Assembly (NCBI GenBank): GCA_043798445.1
Contig: JAZDOQ010000028.1
Location: forward strand, 1-49,786
Origin: CAIJMI01 sp043798445
GTDB taxonomy: Bacteria > Patescibacteriota > Microgenomatia > UBA10105 > UBA927
Reading direction: 5' to 3'
DNA: 49,786 nucleotides
The position numbers and the translations under genes were made by a program. The notes under the pieces are model-generated. The model was given only the letters and a program-made list of their open reading frames with translations, searched no databases and was not told the origin of the DNA. Below, piece after piece: positions 39,681-46,760 of the stretch; within the stretch, counting starts at the first letter, position 1; the number at the start of each line of letters is the position of its first letter.

Positions 39681-41231
39681 ATGAAACGAGCTTTGATTTA
39701 TACTCGTGTTTCAAGTGAAAAACAGATTGACGGATACTCGCTTGATAGCCAAGAGGATTTATGTCGAAAGAAAGCTGAACAATTAGATTACGAAGTCATA
39801 AAAGTCTTCAGAGAAGAAGGTATTAGCGGTACAACTACGAATAGACCGAAACTTCAGGAAATGCTTGCGTTTGCAAAGGATCTACAAAATAATATTTCAG
39901 CAGTTATTCTCTATGCTTTTTCCAGACTCAACCGTAATGCCTTAGATTATTTGACCATCCGAATGTCTTTATCAAAAAACAAAGTGTCGCTTATCTCCGT
40001 AACCGAGCCGTCAGGAGATACTCCAGCGGAAATGATGATCGGTACTATCCTAGCGGGATTCAACCAGTACCAGAATGAAGAACGCGCTCAAAATGTAGCT
40101 AACTCTCTTAAAAGACGATTTTTTGAAGGTCACATTACCTGCAAACCGCCAATTGGTTATCTTATGCAAAAAGTAAATGGAAAAAGTGTTGCAGTCAAAG
40201 ATCCGTTATGGTTTCCAATTATCCAAAAACTGTGGTTTCGTATCAGAAATGAAAAATTATCCCTTCTTCAAGCGACAAATGAACTCAATAAGATTGGTAT
40301 TCCGTCAGCTCATGACAGCAGATGCAATAAATTTTATAAACAATCCGCTGCCAAGATATTTGCGAGTAAATTTTATATGGGTATATTGCAATCCCAAAAA
40401 TATGGAGAAACTAAAGGTCAACACGAACCCATGATTGATGAAAATGTCTATTATCAAGTAAGAGATGTGATTAATGGTAAAAGAAACAATACTGGTGAAC
40501 GTTATACCAAACAACGTGAAGATTTTCCTATTCGTGGCATCCTACGATGCCCACATTGTAACCGGAAGATAACTTCAGCTTGGAGTACCGGTAAAACGAA
40601 ATCCTACCCTTATTATGAATGTTATATGCGTAAGGATCATAAATATTTCGGTGTTTCAGCCGAAGCTGTGCATACGAAGTTTTCAGAACTCCTTGATCAC
40701 ATCACTATGCCTAAAAAATTCATGGAGTGGCTAAGTGAAATGGTTATCGAAAGATATCAAACAGAAGCTCATACAATTGAACATTCTGAAGATGATGTGT
40801 ATCGGGAGATTGATGAGCTGGAAGAATTAAAAAAGACGATTGGACTCAAAAATGCCAAAGGTATATATAGCGACGCAGATTACATCAAGATGAAAGATGA
40901 TCTCGAAGGTCAAATTACTGTCAAAAAAGGAATTATCAGTCATCAACACATGGAAACAATTGATATTGTAGCCACAATGAAGTTTATTCAGTTCTATTTC
41001 TCTCACATGCGTCAGTCATGGGAGCGAGCCACGCTTGAGGGTAAATTGTATGTAATGAGTTCGATGTTCCCACACGGGCTCATTTTTGAAAATGAAGAAT
41101 TTCGAACACCTGAATTGGGGCGTGCATACGATCTAACTAGGCAAATTGTAAACACGCCGTCAAAATGGGTGAGCCGGCCGGGACTCGGACCCGGAACCAA
41201 CAGCTTAAAAGGCTGCTGCTCTACCAATTGA
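39681..41231 (+). CDS. Large serine recombinase (site-specific integrase)
   Basis: 516 aa as read here. The N-terminal resolvase domain has ALIYTRVSSEKQ (catalytic Ser11), DGYSLDSQEDLC, FREEGISGTTTNRP and AFSRLNRNALDYL. A recombinase domain follows (CKPPIGYLMQK, AKIFASKFYMGILQS), then the zinc ribbon RGILRCPHCNRKIT ... YPYYECYMRK, and a coiled coil around residues 370-425. From residue 493 the codons belong to the attachment core, and the last 18 residues are antisense tRNA-Lys. So the C-terminus was exchanged on integration. It integrates and excises this element. Confidence 0.92.
   Translation: MKRALIYTRVSSEKQIDGYSLDSQEDLCRKKAEQLDYEVIKVFREEGISGTTTNRPKLQEMLAFAKDLQNNISAVILYAFSRLNRNALDYLTIRMSLSKNKVSLISVTEPSGDTPAEMMIGTILAGFNQYQNEERAQNVANSLKRRFFEGHITCKPPIGYLMQKVNGKSVAVKDPLWFPIIQKLWFRIRNEKLSLLQATNELNKIGIPSAHDSRCNKFYKQSAAKIFASKFYMGILQSQKYGETKGQHEPMIDENVYYQVRDVINGKRNNTGERYTKQREDFPIRGILRCPHCNRKITSAWSTGKTKSYPYYECYMRKDHKYFGVSAEAVHTKFSELLDHITMPKKFMEWLSEMVIERYQTEAHTIEHSEDDVYREIDELEELKKTIGLKNAKGIYSDADYIKMKDDLEGQITVKKGIISHQHMETIDIVATMKFIQFYFSHMRQSWERATLEGKLYVMSSMFPHGLIFENEEFRTPELGRAYDLTRQIVNTPSKWVSRPGLGPGTNSLKGCCSTN
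41157..41175 (+). repeat. Right attachment core (attR), 19-bp direct repeat
   Basis: Identical to 32554-32572. It covers the discriminator and last 5 acceptor nucleotides of tRNA-Lys (41170-41175) plus 13 bp beyond its 3' end, so insertion leaves the tRNA intact. Confidence 0.7.
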
Positions 41232-41242
41232 GCTACCGACCC
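41170..41242 (-). tRNA. tRNA-Lys (anticodon TTT), integration target
   Basis: The acceptor GGGTCGG pairs with CCGGCTC (two G-T wobbles). The D arm is GCTC/GAGC with loop AATTGGTA. The anticodon arm is GCAGC/GCTGT with loop CTTTTAA, so the anticodon is TTT. The variable loop is TGGTT, and the T arm is CCGGG/CCCGG with loop TCCGAGT (C at position 55). The discriminator is A and no CCA is encoded. TTGATATAAT lies upstream (TATAAT at 41264-41259). The recombinase frame runs through it in antisense. Confidence 0.92.
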
Positions 41243-41295
41243 AGTAAAAACATATGCTATTATATCAATTTTTTGCGGTTCTGGCACGGGTTAAA

Positions 41296-42090
41296 TTATT
41301 TAGTGAGGCAGAACATGCTACCAACAGACGTAAGCTCTTGTATGTTGATGCTTTCTGACAAAAAAGTTGAAGCGCTTCCGCCGTCTAAATTTATAGCATC
41401 TCGAATGGGGGAATCAAGTTGATTACTAATTTGTGATAATAGTTTTGGAAGATTCCCAAGTAACGGTCCCTGATAGAGAGAATCCTTAGTGTAAATAATT
41501 ATAAAAATGAGATTTTGTTCTTTTGTTATGATCGCAACAACTCTTCGTTCATGCGTATCATCCTGAATAGATAAAAATTGCTGTACTCCATTAACAAATA
41601 AAAGAGGTCCGGATTGAATAGCTGAAACATATTTATAATTGGGAGGCTTTGAAGAAATATCTCCAGTTATTTTATTAAATGATAGATATCCATTAAATAA
41701 TGCACTATTTATAGGCGTCTGTTGTTGATAATTTTCACCAATAAATAGCCCGAGTGGAGTATTGTCTGTTGAATAAAAACCAGCGTTAACCCCAAAGATA
41801 CACCCATTGTCTTCCATAATCTGTTTTGTTGTTTTCTTTTCTGTAAAGTTTCCTATGAGCCGTAATTTTGATACGTCTGATATATCAAAGGTGTCGAACG
41901 CGTAGGATATCGAATTAAATACCACTTCCTGAACCTGCGGTATTGTCGATTTTATTTCTTCTGTTGGTGTTGCCGTAAGGAAGGGGATGATAGAGGATGT
42001 ACTTGGTGAAGAACCTAAAATGCGAAGACCAACAAAAATTCCTACTGTGATAAAAAGACAACAGGCGAGTACGATCACCAATCGTTTCAT
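41296..42090 (-). CDS. Phosphodiester glycosidase (NAGPA/DUF2233)-family secreted protein
   Basis: 264 aa from ATG 42090, which overlaps the previous stop (ATGA). The N-terminal anchor is RLVIVLACCLFITVGIFVGL, then a Thr/Pro linker. The domain has CIFGVNAGFYSTDNTPLGLFI, AIQSGPLLFVNG, RRVVAIITKEQNLIFII and AINLDGGSASTF, which are the family blocks (N.GF......P.G, GP.L, R.........., LDGG.S). Homologues cleave phosphodiester-linked sugars on glycans or exopolysaccharides. It is exported and probably wall-active. Last gene of a three-gene minus-strand operon. Confidence 0.85.
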   Translation of the reverse strand: MKRLVIVLACCLFITVGIFVGLRILGSSPSTSSIIPFLTATPTEEIKSTIPQVQEVVFNSISYAFDTFDISDVSKLRLIGNFTEKKTTKQIMEDNGCIFGVNAGFYSTDNTPLGLFIGENYQQQTPINSALFNGYLSFNKITGDISSKPPNYKYVSAIQSGPLLFVNGVQQFLSIQDDTHERRVVAIITKEQNLIFIIIYTKDSLYQGPLLGNLPKLLSQISNQLDSPIRDAINLDGGSASTFLSESINIQELTSVGSMFCLTK

Positions 42091-42839
42091 TTTGTTGCAT
42101 TTCCTTTTTTCCATGGAGCGCTCGTTAAAATGGGAGAATACAAATCATCGTCAAGGGTAATGATAAGACTATCTGCCTCTTCTTTTGTGGGAGGTTGATT
42201 TTGAAACTGTACAAATGGTGTGTTGCGGATGAGAGCAAGTGGCGTTTGTTCGTTTCCTTCTCCCATAACAACAACAGCGGCAGCAGAAAGACCATCGAGA
42301 ATATTAGCTTTCGTTACTTCAAGCGGGCGGCCAAAAATATCAGGTTTTCCAATATAATTATTGAGAGCTGCAAATCCACACCAGGCAATACCAATGCCGG
42401 TTGTTCCCCACCGGAGTGGAGTAGTGTGACTATCAGTGATAATGACACCAAGGGTATCAAGCTGATGTTTTTCTTTCAGATACATCCACAGCTCTTTTGC
42501 TGCTTCCATTGGGTTTTTCGGCCAAAGAATGTAATATGCGTTACCGTTGGATTCATCAATACCACTGTTAGGAATAAGTATGTTGGCGGTGACAGTAAGT
42601 GCCATGTGATACCTTCTTGTGGCATCGTTTTCAATATAATACTGGGCTTCATCACGGATAAGTTTGAATTTTTCTTCCTCTGTTGTTGCTTTTTGTATAC
42701 GGCCCTGACAAATGCTGACAATTTTAGAGGTTACAACAACGATGTCTCCATTTACAATTGTTGGGATTGCGGCGTCAATGATCGCGTGTAATGAATCACC
42801 AGAAACAACTTGGCGTGTCTTATATACTGTTATTTCCAT
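42087..42839 (-). CDS. Coenzyme F420:L-glutamate ligase (CofE)-like protein
   Basis: 250 aa. GDIVVVTSKIVSICQGRI at about residue 30, DTLGVIITDSHTTPLRWGTTGIGIAWCGF (the family core T.DS.G...R.G..G.A.G..G) and DIFGRPLEVTKANILDGLSAAAVVVMGEGNEQTP all match CofE. True CofE adds glutamate to F420-0. A bacterium with so few biosynthetic genes is unlikely to make F420, so a different amide-forming role is possible. It is coupled by ATGA to the glycosidase gene and lies 1 nt after the coiled-coil gene. Confidence 0.82.
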   Translation of the reverse strand: MEITVYKTRQVVSGDSLHAIIDAAIPTIVNGDIVVVTSKIVSICQGRIQKATTEEEKFKLIRDEAQYYIENDATRRYHMALTVTANILIPNSGIDESNGNAYYILWPKNPMEAAKELWMYLKEKHQLDTLGVIITDSHTTPLRWGTTGIGIAWCGFAALNNYIGKPDIFGRPLEVTKANILDGLSAAAVVVMGEGNEQTPLALIRNTPFVQFQNQPPTKEEADSLIITLDDDLYSPILTSAPWKKGNATK

Positions 42840-42840
42840 G

Positions 42841-43299
42841 TTATTTAAATTTTGAAGTACGTTTTATGAGTTTCGCCACATACACTATCTCCCGCACTTC
42901 TCCATCATCTCCTTCAATTTCATTGGATCCTGACAAGCGCATATACTCACGAAGATAATCAGAGAGAGCAGCCTGATAGTCTCTTAGTTCTCCGGATAAT
43001 TCCTTCACTTTTGCGCTCAAATCCGCAACTGCCGGTTGTTTGAGGAGTTCTGATTTTGTTTTTGATCGAATTTTCGTCGCCTCTTTCACTGTTGCATCAT
43101 GCTCCTGATAGGTTGAATCGTTTCTGTACGTATCAGCAAGCATCTCTTTTAATTTTTTGAGTTCCTGTTTGCTTTTATCAATACTTGCTATATGTTCTTT
43201 AATGGATGATTCGAGGTTAATAAGAAGTTCTCCAGCAGTCTCTTCAACAATTTCTGCATTTTGTATAACCTGCGTATTGTCTAGTGTATTCATATCCAT
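42841..43299 (-). CDS. Coiled-coil hypothetical protein, 152 aa
   Basis: Almost entirely helical with heptad character (ESSIKEHIASIDKSKQELKK, TKIRSKTKSELLKQPAVADL, AKVKELSGELRDYQAALSDYL), ending in a basic KLIKRTSKFK. No membrane segment. A second Met (43293) is an alternative start. It is first of the CofE-like/glycosidase operon. No specific function recognised. Confidence 0.7.
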   Translation of the reverse strand: MDMNTLDNTQVIQNAEIVEETAGELLINLESSIKEHIASIDKSKQELKKLKEMLADTYRNDSTYQEHDATVKEATKIRSKTKSELLKQPAVADLSAKVKELSGELRDYQAALSDYLREYMRLSGSNEIEGDDGEVREIVYVAKLIKRTSKFK

Positions 43300-43346
43300 A
43301 CACTATATAAAATACTGACCATATAAATCAATACGTAATAATTTTA

Positions 43347-44288
43347 TTAGAGAGATTTGAGGATCTTCATGGCCTCAGTGGTGGTCGTAATCCGCATCAG
43401 CTGCGACCTGATGTCGCTTGCGTGTGCAAAACTTTTCATATACCAAGCGAGGTGTTTGCGAAGTGATAATGGATTCGCTTCCGGCGTTAAAGATTCAAAA
43501 TATCTGCAATGCTGGATTGCTGCCTCTATTCGTTCATCAAGAGTTGATGTATGACCTGTAAATACCCATGGGTTTCCAAGCGATGATCTTCCAATGAGTA
43601 CGCCGTCAGGAGAGTATTGAGACACTTTATTAATTGCGTCTGTATAAGAAGTAATATCACCATTTCCAAGAAGCAGTACATGTTTTTTTCCGGCAAGATC
43701 TGAAGCTATTTTTATCTCATCCCAATTAGCCGTACCGGTATATTGCTGTTTAAGTGTCCGTCCGTGAAGTGCAATAGCATCAATTGGTGTTTCAAGCAAA
43801 ATGGAGATCCATTCGGTTGTTATGATGGAGTCATATCCGATACGTGTTTTAACTGATAATCCAATGGATTTACCACTTTTTTGTATTACTTCTCGAACGC
43901 ATAAAATAAGTTTTTGTGCTGCGTCAGGTTTTTGAATAAGCGCAGCTCCAGCTCCGTGTTGTGCGACCCGTCGATTAGGGCATCCCATATTGATATCAAT
44001 ACCCATGACGTTCGTTTTTTCAAGAAGAATTGCTGCGGCTTCTGCCATAGTATCTGGATTGGAACCAAACAATTGACCAATGAGTGGGGTATTTGTTTTA
44101 TGTATGGTAAATGTACGGAGAAGGCGTTGATTTCGACACAAGCCATCTGCTGAAACAAATTCGGTATAAAGAACCGTTGGATGACCGATATCATCAACAA
44201 TGGCACGAAACGCTGGATCAGTAATACCGTCCATTGGTGAAAGGCCAATAATTGGTTGCTTTAATGTGAACCAGAATGATTTAGTCAT
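43347..44288 (-). CDS. dus: tRNA-dihydrouridine synthase (DusB-like)
   Basis: 313 aa TIM-barrel FMN enzyme. PIIGLSPMDGITDPAFRAI, MGIDINMGCPNRRVAQHGAGAAL (Cys in the N-x-G-C-P motif), LSVKTRIGYD, ALHGRTLKQQYTG, LLGNGDI and GVLIGRSSLGNPWVF are all Dus motifs. The C-terminal helical tRNA-binding part (LRKHLAWYMKSF) is short. It reduces uridines in the tRNA D-loop with NADPH and FMN. It is divergent from the methyltransferase across a 154-bp gap, in which I see only -10-like boxes. Confidence 0.92.
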   Translation of the reverse strand: MTKSFWFTLKQPIIGLSPMDGITDPAFRAIVDDIGHPTVLYTEFVSADGLCRNQRLLRTFTIHKTNTPLIGQLFGSNPDTMAEAAAILLEKTNVMGIDINMGCPNRRVAQHGAGAALIQKPDAAQKLILCVREVIQKSGKSIGLSVKTRIGYDSIITTEWISILLETPIDAIALHGRTLKQQYTGTANWDEIKIASDLAGKKHVLLLGNGDITSYTDAINKVSQYSPDGVLIGRSSLGNPWVFTGHTSTLDERIEAAIQHCRYFESLTPEANPLSLRKHLAWYMKSFAHASDIRSQLMRITTTTEAMKILKSL

Positions 44289-44442
44289 AATTATGTATAA
44301 TTTCTCCTGTATCTTATCACACTACTTGGCGACATTACCCAATAGCGTTTCTTTTAACGTCTGAAAAACTTCTCTATCAAAATATTCATAGACTGTTGTT
44401 CAAACGCTCTAAATGATACAATAATACTCCTGCTGCTACAAC

Positions 44443-45396
44443 ATGAACACAGTCGAATCTCCTAAATTAACACCATTATTTATGCGCCGTATGGATGGTG
44501 CACTTCCTGCCAAACTCGCAGATATCTTGCCCAGTATTCAAACGTGTACGAACGGTGTAAGTAATCCCAGAATTATAAGTTTGGGTGCAGGTACAGGAAA
44601 AGTGGAAGGTGCGCTCGCGTACGCTTTACCCAATGCAAAGGTATATGCAATGGATTATCAACTGCAGATGATTGAGGAAATTGGAAAGCAGATGCTAATA
44701 CCAGATGGAAAGCATAATTTACAAGCCATTCGTGCTGATATAAATAATCCACCCATAGCACGGCATTCAGCTGACGCTGTTGTCGCCTCATCAGTCGTTC
44801 ATGAAATTTTGTCTTTTTACGATAATTACCGGCTAGGAAAAAATACTGAGCAATTATTTATGAACAGTGCGTTGATGTTAAAAACAGGAGGTGTTTTTGT
44901 TCTTCGGGATTTTGTACAACCAGATCTATCTGAAGAACAGCTTCTTTTAACCATTGGTTTGGCAAAACAAGCGGGGGATGCAAATCCAAAAGAGTTTCTA
45001 CAGCGATTTATTAACACGTTTAAAGGAATGGACGTTTCCGATATCCAAAAACAAATATTAAAGTTAGAAAAGGAGGGTAAATATACTGAAGGAGCACAAC
45101 TTTATGTATCAGCTTCTGATGCGCTGGAGATAGTAGTGCATTACAGTTGGGCGCGACGGTTTGAGGACGAAGTGAAAGAACGCTATGCATATCTCCCTTT
45201 ACGCTCTTATCAGGAATATATACGGTATTGTTTTAAAAAAGCAGGAGTGAAAACAAGAGTCATTAAGGAATACGCATACGTGCAACCAGAGTATCCAGAA
45301 TATATCAATGGGAGACTAGATTTGTACCATGTAAACACCGGTAAATCATATAGTATTCCTCCATTTACAGGTGTTATTGCACTCCAAAGAATTTAA
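44443..45396 (+). CDS. Class I SAM-dependent methyltransferase
   Basis: 317 aa. The SAM-binding motif is IISLGAGTGKVEGALAYALP, then VYAMDYQLQMIEEI (acidic second strand) and ADAVVASSVVHEILSFY. The C-terminal part (YVSASDALEIVVHYSWARRF, RSYQEYIRYCFKKAGVKT) is probably the substrate-recognition half. No domain identifies the substrate. A TACAAT box (44417-44422) lies 20 nt upstream. It is followed at 45418 by the tRNA-Glu promoter. Confidence 0.75.
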   Translation: MNTVESPKLTPLFMRRMDGALPAKLADILPSIQTCTNGVSNPRIISLGAGTGKVEGALAYALPNAKVYAMDYQLQMIEEIGKQMLIPDGKHNLQAIRADINNPPIARHSADAVVASSVVHEILSFYDNYRLGKNTEQLFMNSALMLKTGGVFVLRDFVQPDLSEEQLLLTIGLAKQAGDANPKEFLQRFINTFKGMDVSDIQKQILKLEKEGKYTEGAQLYVSASDALEIVVHYSWARRFEDEVKERYAYLPLRSYQEYIRYCFKKAGVKTRVIKEYAYVQPEYPEYINGRLDLYHVNTGKSYSIPPFTGVIALQRI

Positions 45397-45417
45397 GGCG
45401 TTTCAATTTGCCTTAAT

Positions 45418-45431
45418 ATTTGATAAAATAC
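45418..45431 (+). promoter_or_regulatory. Promoter of tRNA-Glu
   Basis: ATTTGATAAAATAC, identical to the 14-mer upstream of tRNA-Thr, with its TAAAAT box 11 nt before the tRNA 5' end. Confidence 0.6.
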
Positions 45432-45440
45432 CTACGTTCG

Positions 45441-45514
45441 GCCCCCATCGTCTAGTGGCCTAGGACGGGTGGTTTTCAGCCACCAGATCGCCGGTTCGAA
45501 TCCGACTGGGGGTA
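45441..45514 (+). tRNA. tRNA-Glu (anticodon TTC)
   Basis: The acceptor GCCCCCA pairs with TGGGGGT (terminal G-T wobble). The D arm is GTCT/GGAC with loop AGTGGCCTA. The anticodon arm is GGTGG/CCACC with loop TTTTCAG, so the anticodon is TTC. The T arm is GCCGG/CCGAC with canonical loop TTCGAAT, but with a C-A mismatch at the second pair. The discriminator is A and no CCA is encoded. The start codon of the next gene is 3 nt downstream. Confidence 0.9.
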
Positions 45515-45517
45515 CTT

Positions 45518-45808
45518 ATGTTAAATTTAGCAATCATAATTGGTTTTCTTACAGCCACTCTTTCCATTTTGATAAAAATCATTGGTTTTCCTGATCAAAT
45601 TAGAAAGAATCATCAACGAAAATCTACTGAAGGAGTATCTTCCACGTTTTATGTACTATCATTTATTACATATATATTATGGACCTTACATGGAGCTTTA
45701 CAAAAAGATTGGGTTGTTATTTTGGGTCAAGGACTCGGAATCGTTACAACAGGCATAATTGTTTATCAGATTTTTCTGTACCGTAATAAAAAAGAAACCA
45801 ATAAGTAA
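45518..45808 (+). CDS. SemiSWEET/PQ-loop family small transporter
   Basis: 96 aa with three transmembrane segments (IIIGFLTATLSILIKIIGF, VLSFITYILWTLHGAL, VVILGQGLGIVTTGIIVYQIFLY), one triple-helix unit as in SemiSWEET. The signature GFPDQIRKNHQRKSTEGVSSTF corresponds to the PQ-loop (P-Q replaced by D-Q). Dimers move sugars or other small molecules by facilitated diffusion. It starts 3 nt after tRNA-Glu and must be cotranscribed with it; tRNA 3' processing would leave an almost leaderless mRNA. Confidence 0.85.
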   Translation: MLNLAIIIGFLTATLSILIKIIGFPDQIRKNHQRKSTEGVSSTFYVLSFITYILWTLHGALQKDWVVILGQGLGIVTTGIIVYQIFLYRNKKETNK

Positions 45809-45812
45809 AAAA

Positions 45813-46388
45813 TTATTTTTTAGAAAAGCAGTTTCTGCATCTCGCTTCGTAGACATTATCAGATAATTTATTAACAAGCGATGGATCAGTTGATAAGGCA
45901 TCGGCAGCATTTCCTTTGGCTATGCGTTTATGAAACACCGCATCTGCTCCACAAACGCTGCATATCGCAGATAGTTTCGTTACTTTATCCGCAATTGCCA
46001 TAAGTGTCGGCATCGGAATAAATGGCTGCCGGTCAAACGTCATGGCAAGTCCTGCAACAATCACATGTTTTCCCTGAGTGAGGAGTTGTTGCACAACCGG
46101 AATCAAGTCTTCGCCTAACCATTGTGCTTCATCAATGGCAACCAAGTCAGTTTTTTTGTCAACTAACGAAAGTATTTCTTTTGCGCTATGAATAAGTTCT
46201 GAAGCAAATGTCATGCCCGCATGGCTTTGCACTTTTTTATCGGTGCCGTACCGCACATCAATTGCGTGTTTGAAGACAATAACGTGTTTTTTCCCAATGG
46301 TTGCGCGTTTTACCTGACGGATAAGCTCTTCCGTTTTTCCACAATACATTGGTCCGGCTATGACTTCAAGATACCCTATCCGTTTCAT
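45813..46388 (-). CDS. tdk: Thymidine kinase
   Basis: 191 aa. Walker A GPMYCGKTEELIRQVKRA, the DEAQ motif AIDEAQWLGEDL, the lasso region (GLAMTFDRQPFIPMPTLMAIAD) and the zinc site CSVCGADAVFHKRIAKG ... CRNCF are complete. It phosphorylates thymidine for salvage, consistent with Upp and PyrG elsewhere in the window. Type II (bacterial) kinase. Convergent with the SemiSWEET gene, 4 bp apart. Confidence 0.96.
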   Translation of the reverse strand: MKRIGYLEVIAGPMYCGKTEELIRQVKRATIGKKHVIVFKHAIDVRYGTDKKVQSHAGMTFASELIHSAKEILSLVDKKTDLVAIDEAQWLGEDLIPVVQQLLTQGKHVIVAGLAMTFDRQPFIPMPTLMAIADKVTKLSAICSVCGADAVFHKRIAKGNAADALSTDPSLVNKLSDNVYEARCRNCFSKK

Positions 46389-46479
46389 ATGAGGAGATAG
46401 TACGGCAAGGATCTATAGGATGCAAGAGGAATCTCAATTTTCGGGTTTTATTGACATAGTTATATCTATATTGTCTCTC

Positions 46480-46506
46480 TTGTCGACAATTATTTTCGGG
46501 TATAGT
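46480..46506 (+). promoter_or_regulatory. Promoter with palindrome before the Y-family polymerase operon
   Basis: The perfect palindrome TTGTCGACAA (46480-46489) lies in the -35 region, followed by TATAGT (46501-46506) 8 nt before the ATG at 46515. The location fits an operator, perhaps damage-responsive; a single site is too little to prove it. Confidence 0.35.
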
Positions 46507-46514
46507 ATGGATAT

Positions 46515-46760
46515 ATGGCAGACATTATCGAAGAACCAGTTTCTGTTGCAACTGCTCTTACCAGTAAAACAATGGTGCCAGAACGCGTGGAGTGGAGACA
46601 TCATATCTATACATGTCTTCGATGTACGATGCACTATACAACTCGCGATGGCGAAACACTCCTTCATGTCTTTTTTATGACAACAAAAGAAGCATGTATG
46701 CAGCTTATATTCAATACAGCAACATTACGGTGGACAATACAGTCAATTGAGGCACTATGA
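46515..46760 (+). CDS. Hypothetical protein, 81 aa, partner of Y-family polymerase
   Basis: A small protein with CLRC and several His (VEWRHHIYTCLRCTMHYTTRDG), then LLHVFFMTTKEACMQLIFNTA. The C-x-x-C with nearby His may bind a metal. No family recognised. It overlaps the polymerase gene by 4 bp (ATGA) and has a leaderless-type promoter, so the two are one unit; an accessory role in translesion synthesis is a reasonable guess. Confidence 0.7.
   Translation: MADIIEEPVSVATALTSKTMVPERVEWRHHIYTCLRCTMHYTTRDGETLLHVFFMTTKEACMQLIFNTATLRWTIQSIEAL

Larger units (their letters stand above)
32573..41175. mobile_element. Integrative element in the 3' end of tRNA-Lys, with large serine recombinase
   Basis: About 8.6 kb between two identical 19-bp cores, the right one overlapping tRNA-Lys. 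Contents: small unknown genes, a HAD phosphatase between two diverged 48-bp repeats, two membrane-anchored proteins, a leftward LexA-like/Ntn-hydrolase/61-aa/LAGLIDADG operon, and a rightward 289-aa/SpoVG-like/115-aa/55-aa/recombinase operon. No replication, conjugation or capsid genes are visible. The HAD gene and flanking repeats may mark nested older insertions, so the true boundary of the newest element may be nearer 34308. Confidence 0.65.

Noticed and set aside
41170..41231. C-terminal tail of the recombinase as a functional domain
   Set aside because: These residues are only the antisense translation of tRNA-Lys and cannot be a conserved part of the enzyme.
46420..46680. Reading frame overlapping the 81-aa gene in another frame
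   Set aside because: It has no coupling to neighbours, and the 46515 frame has the promoter and the ATGA overlap with the polymerase.
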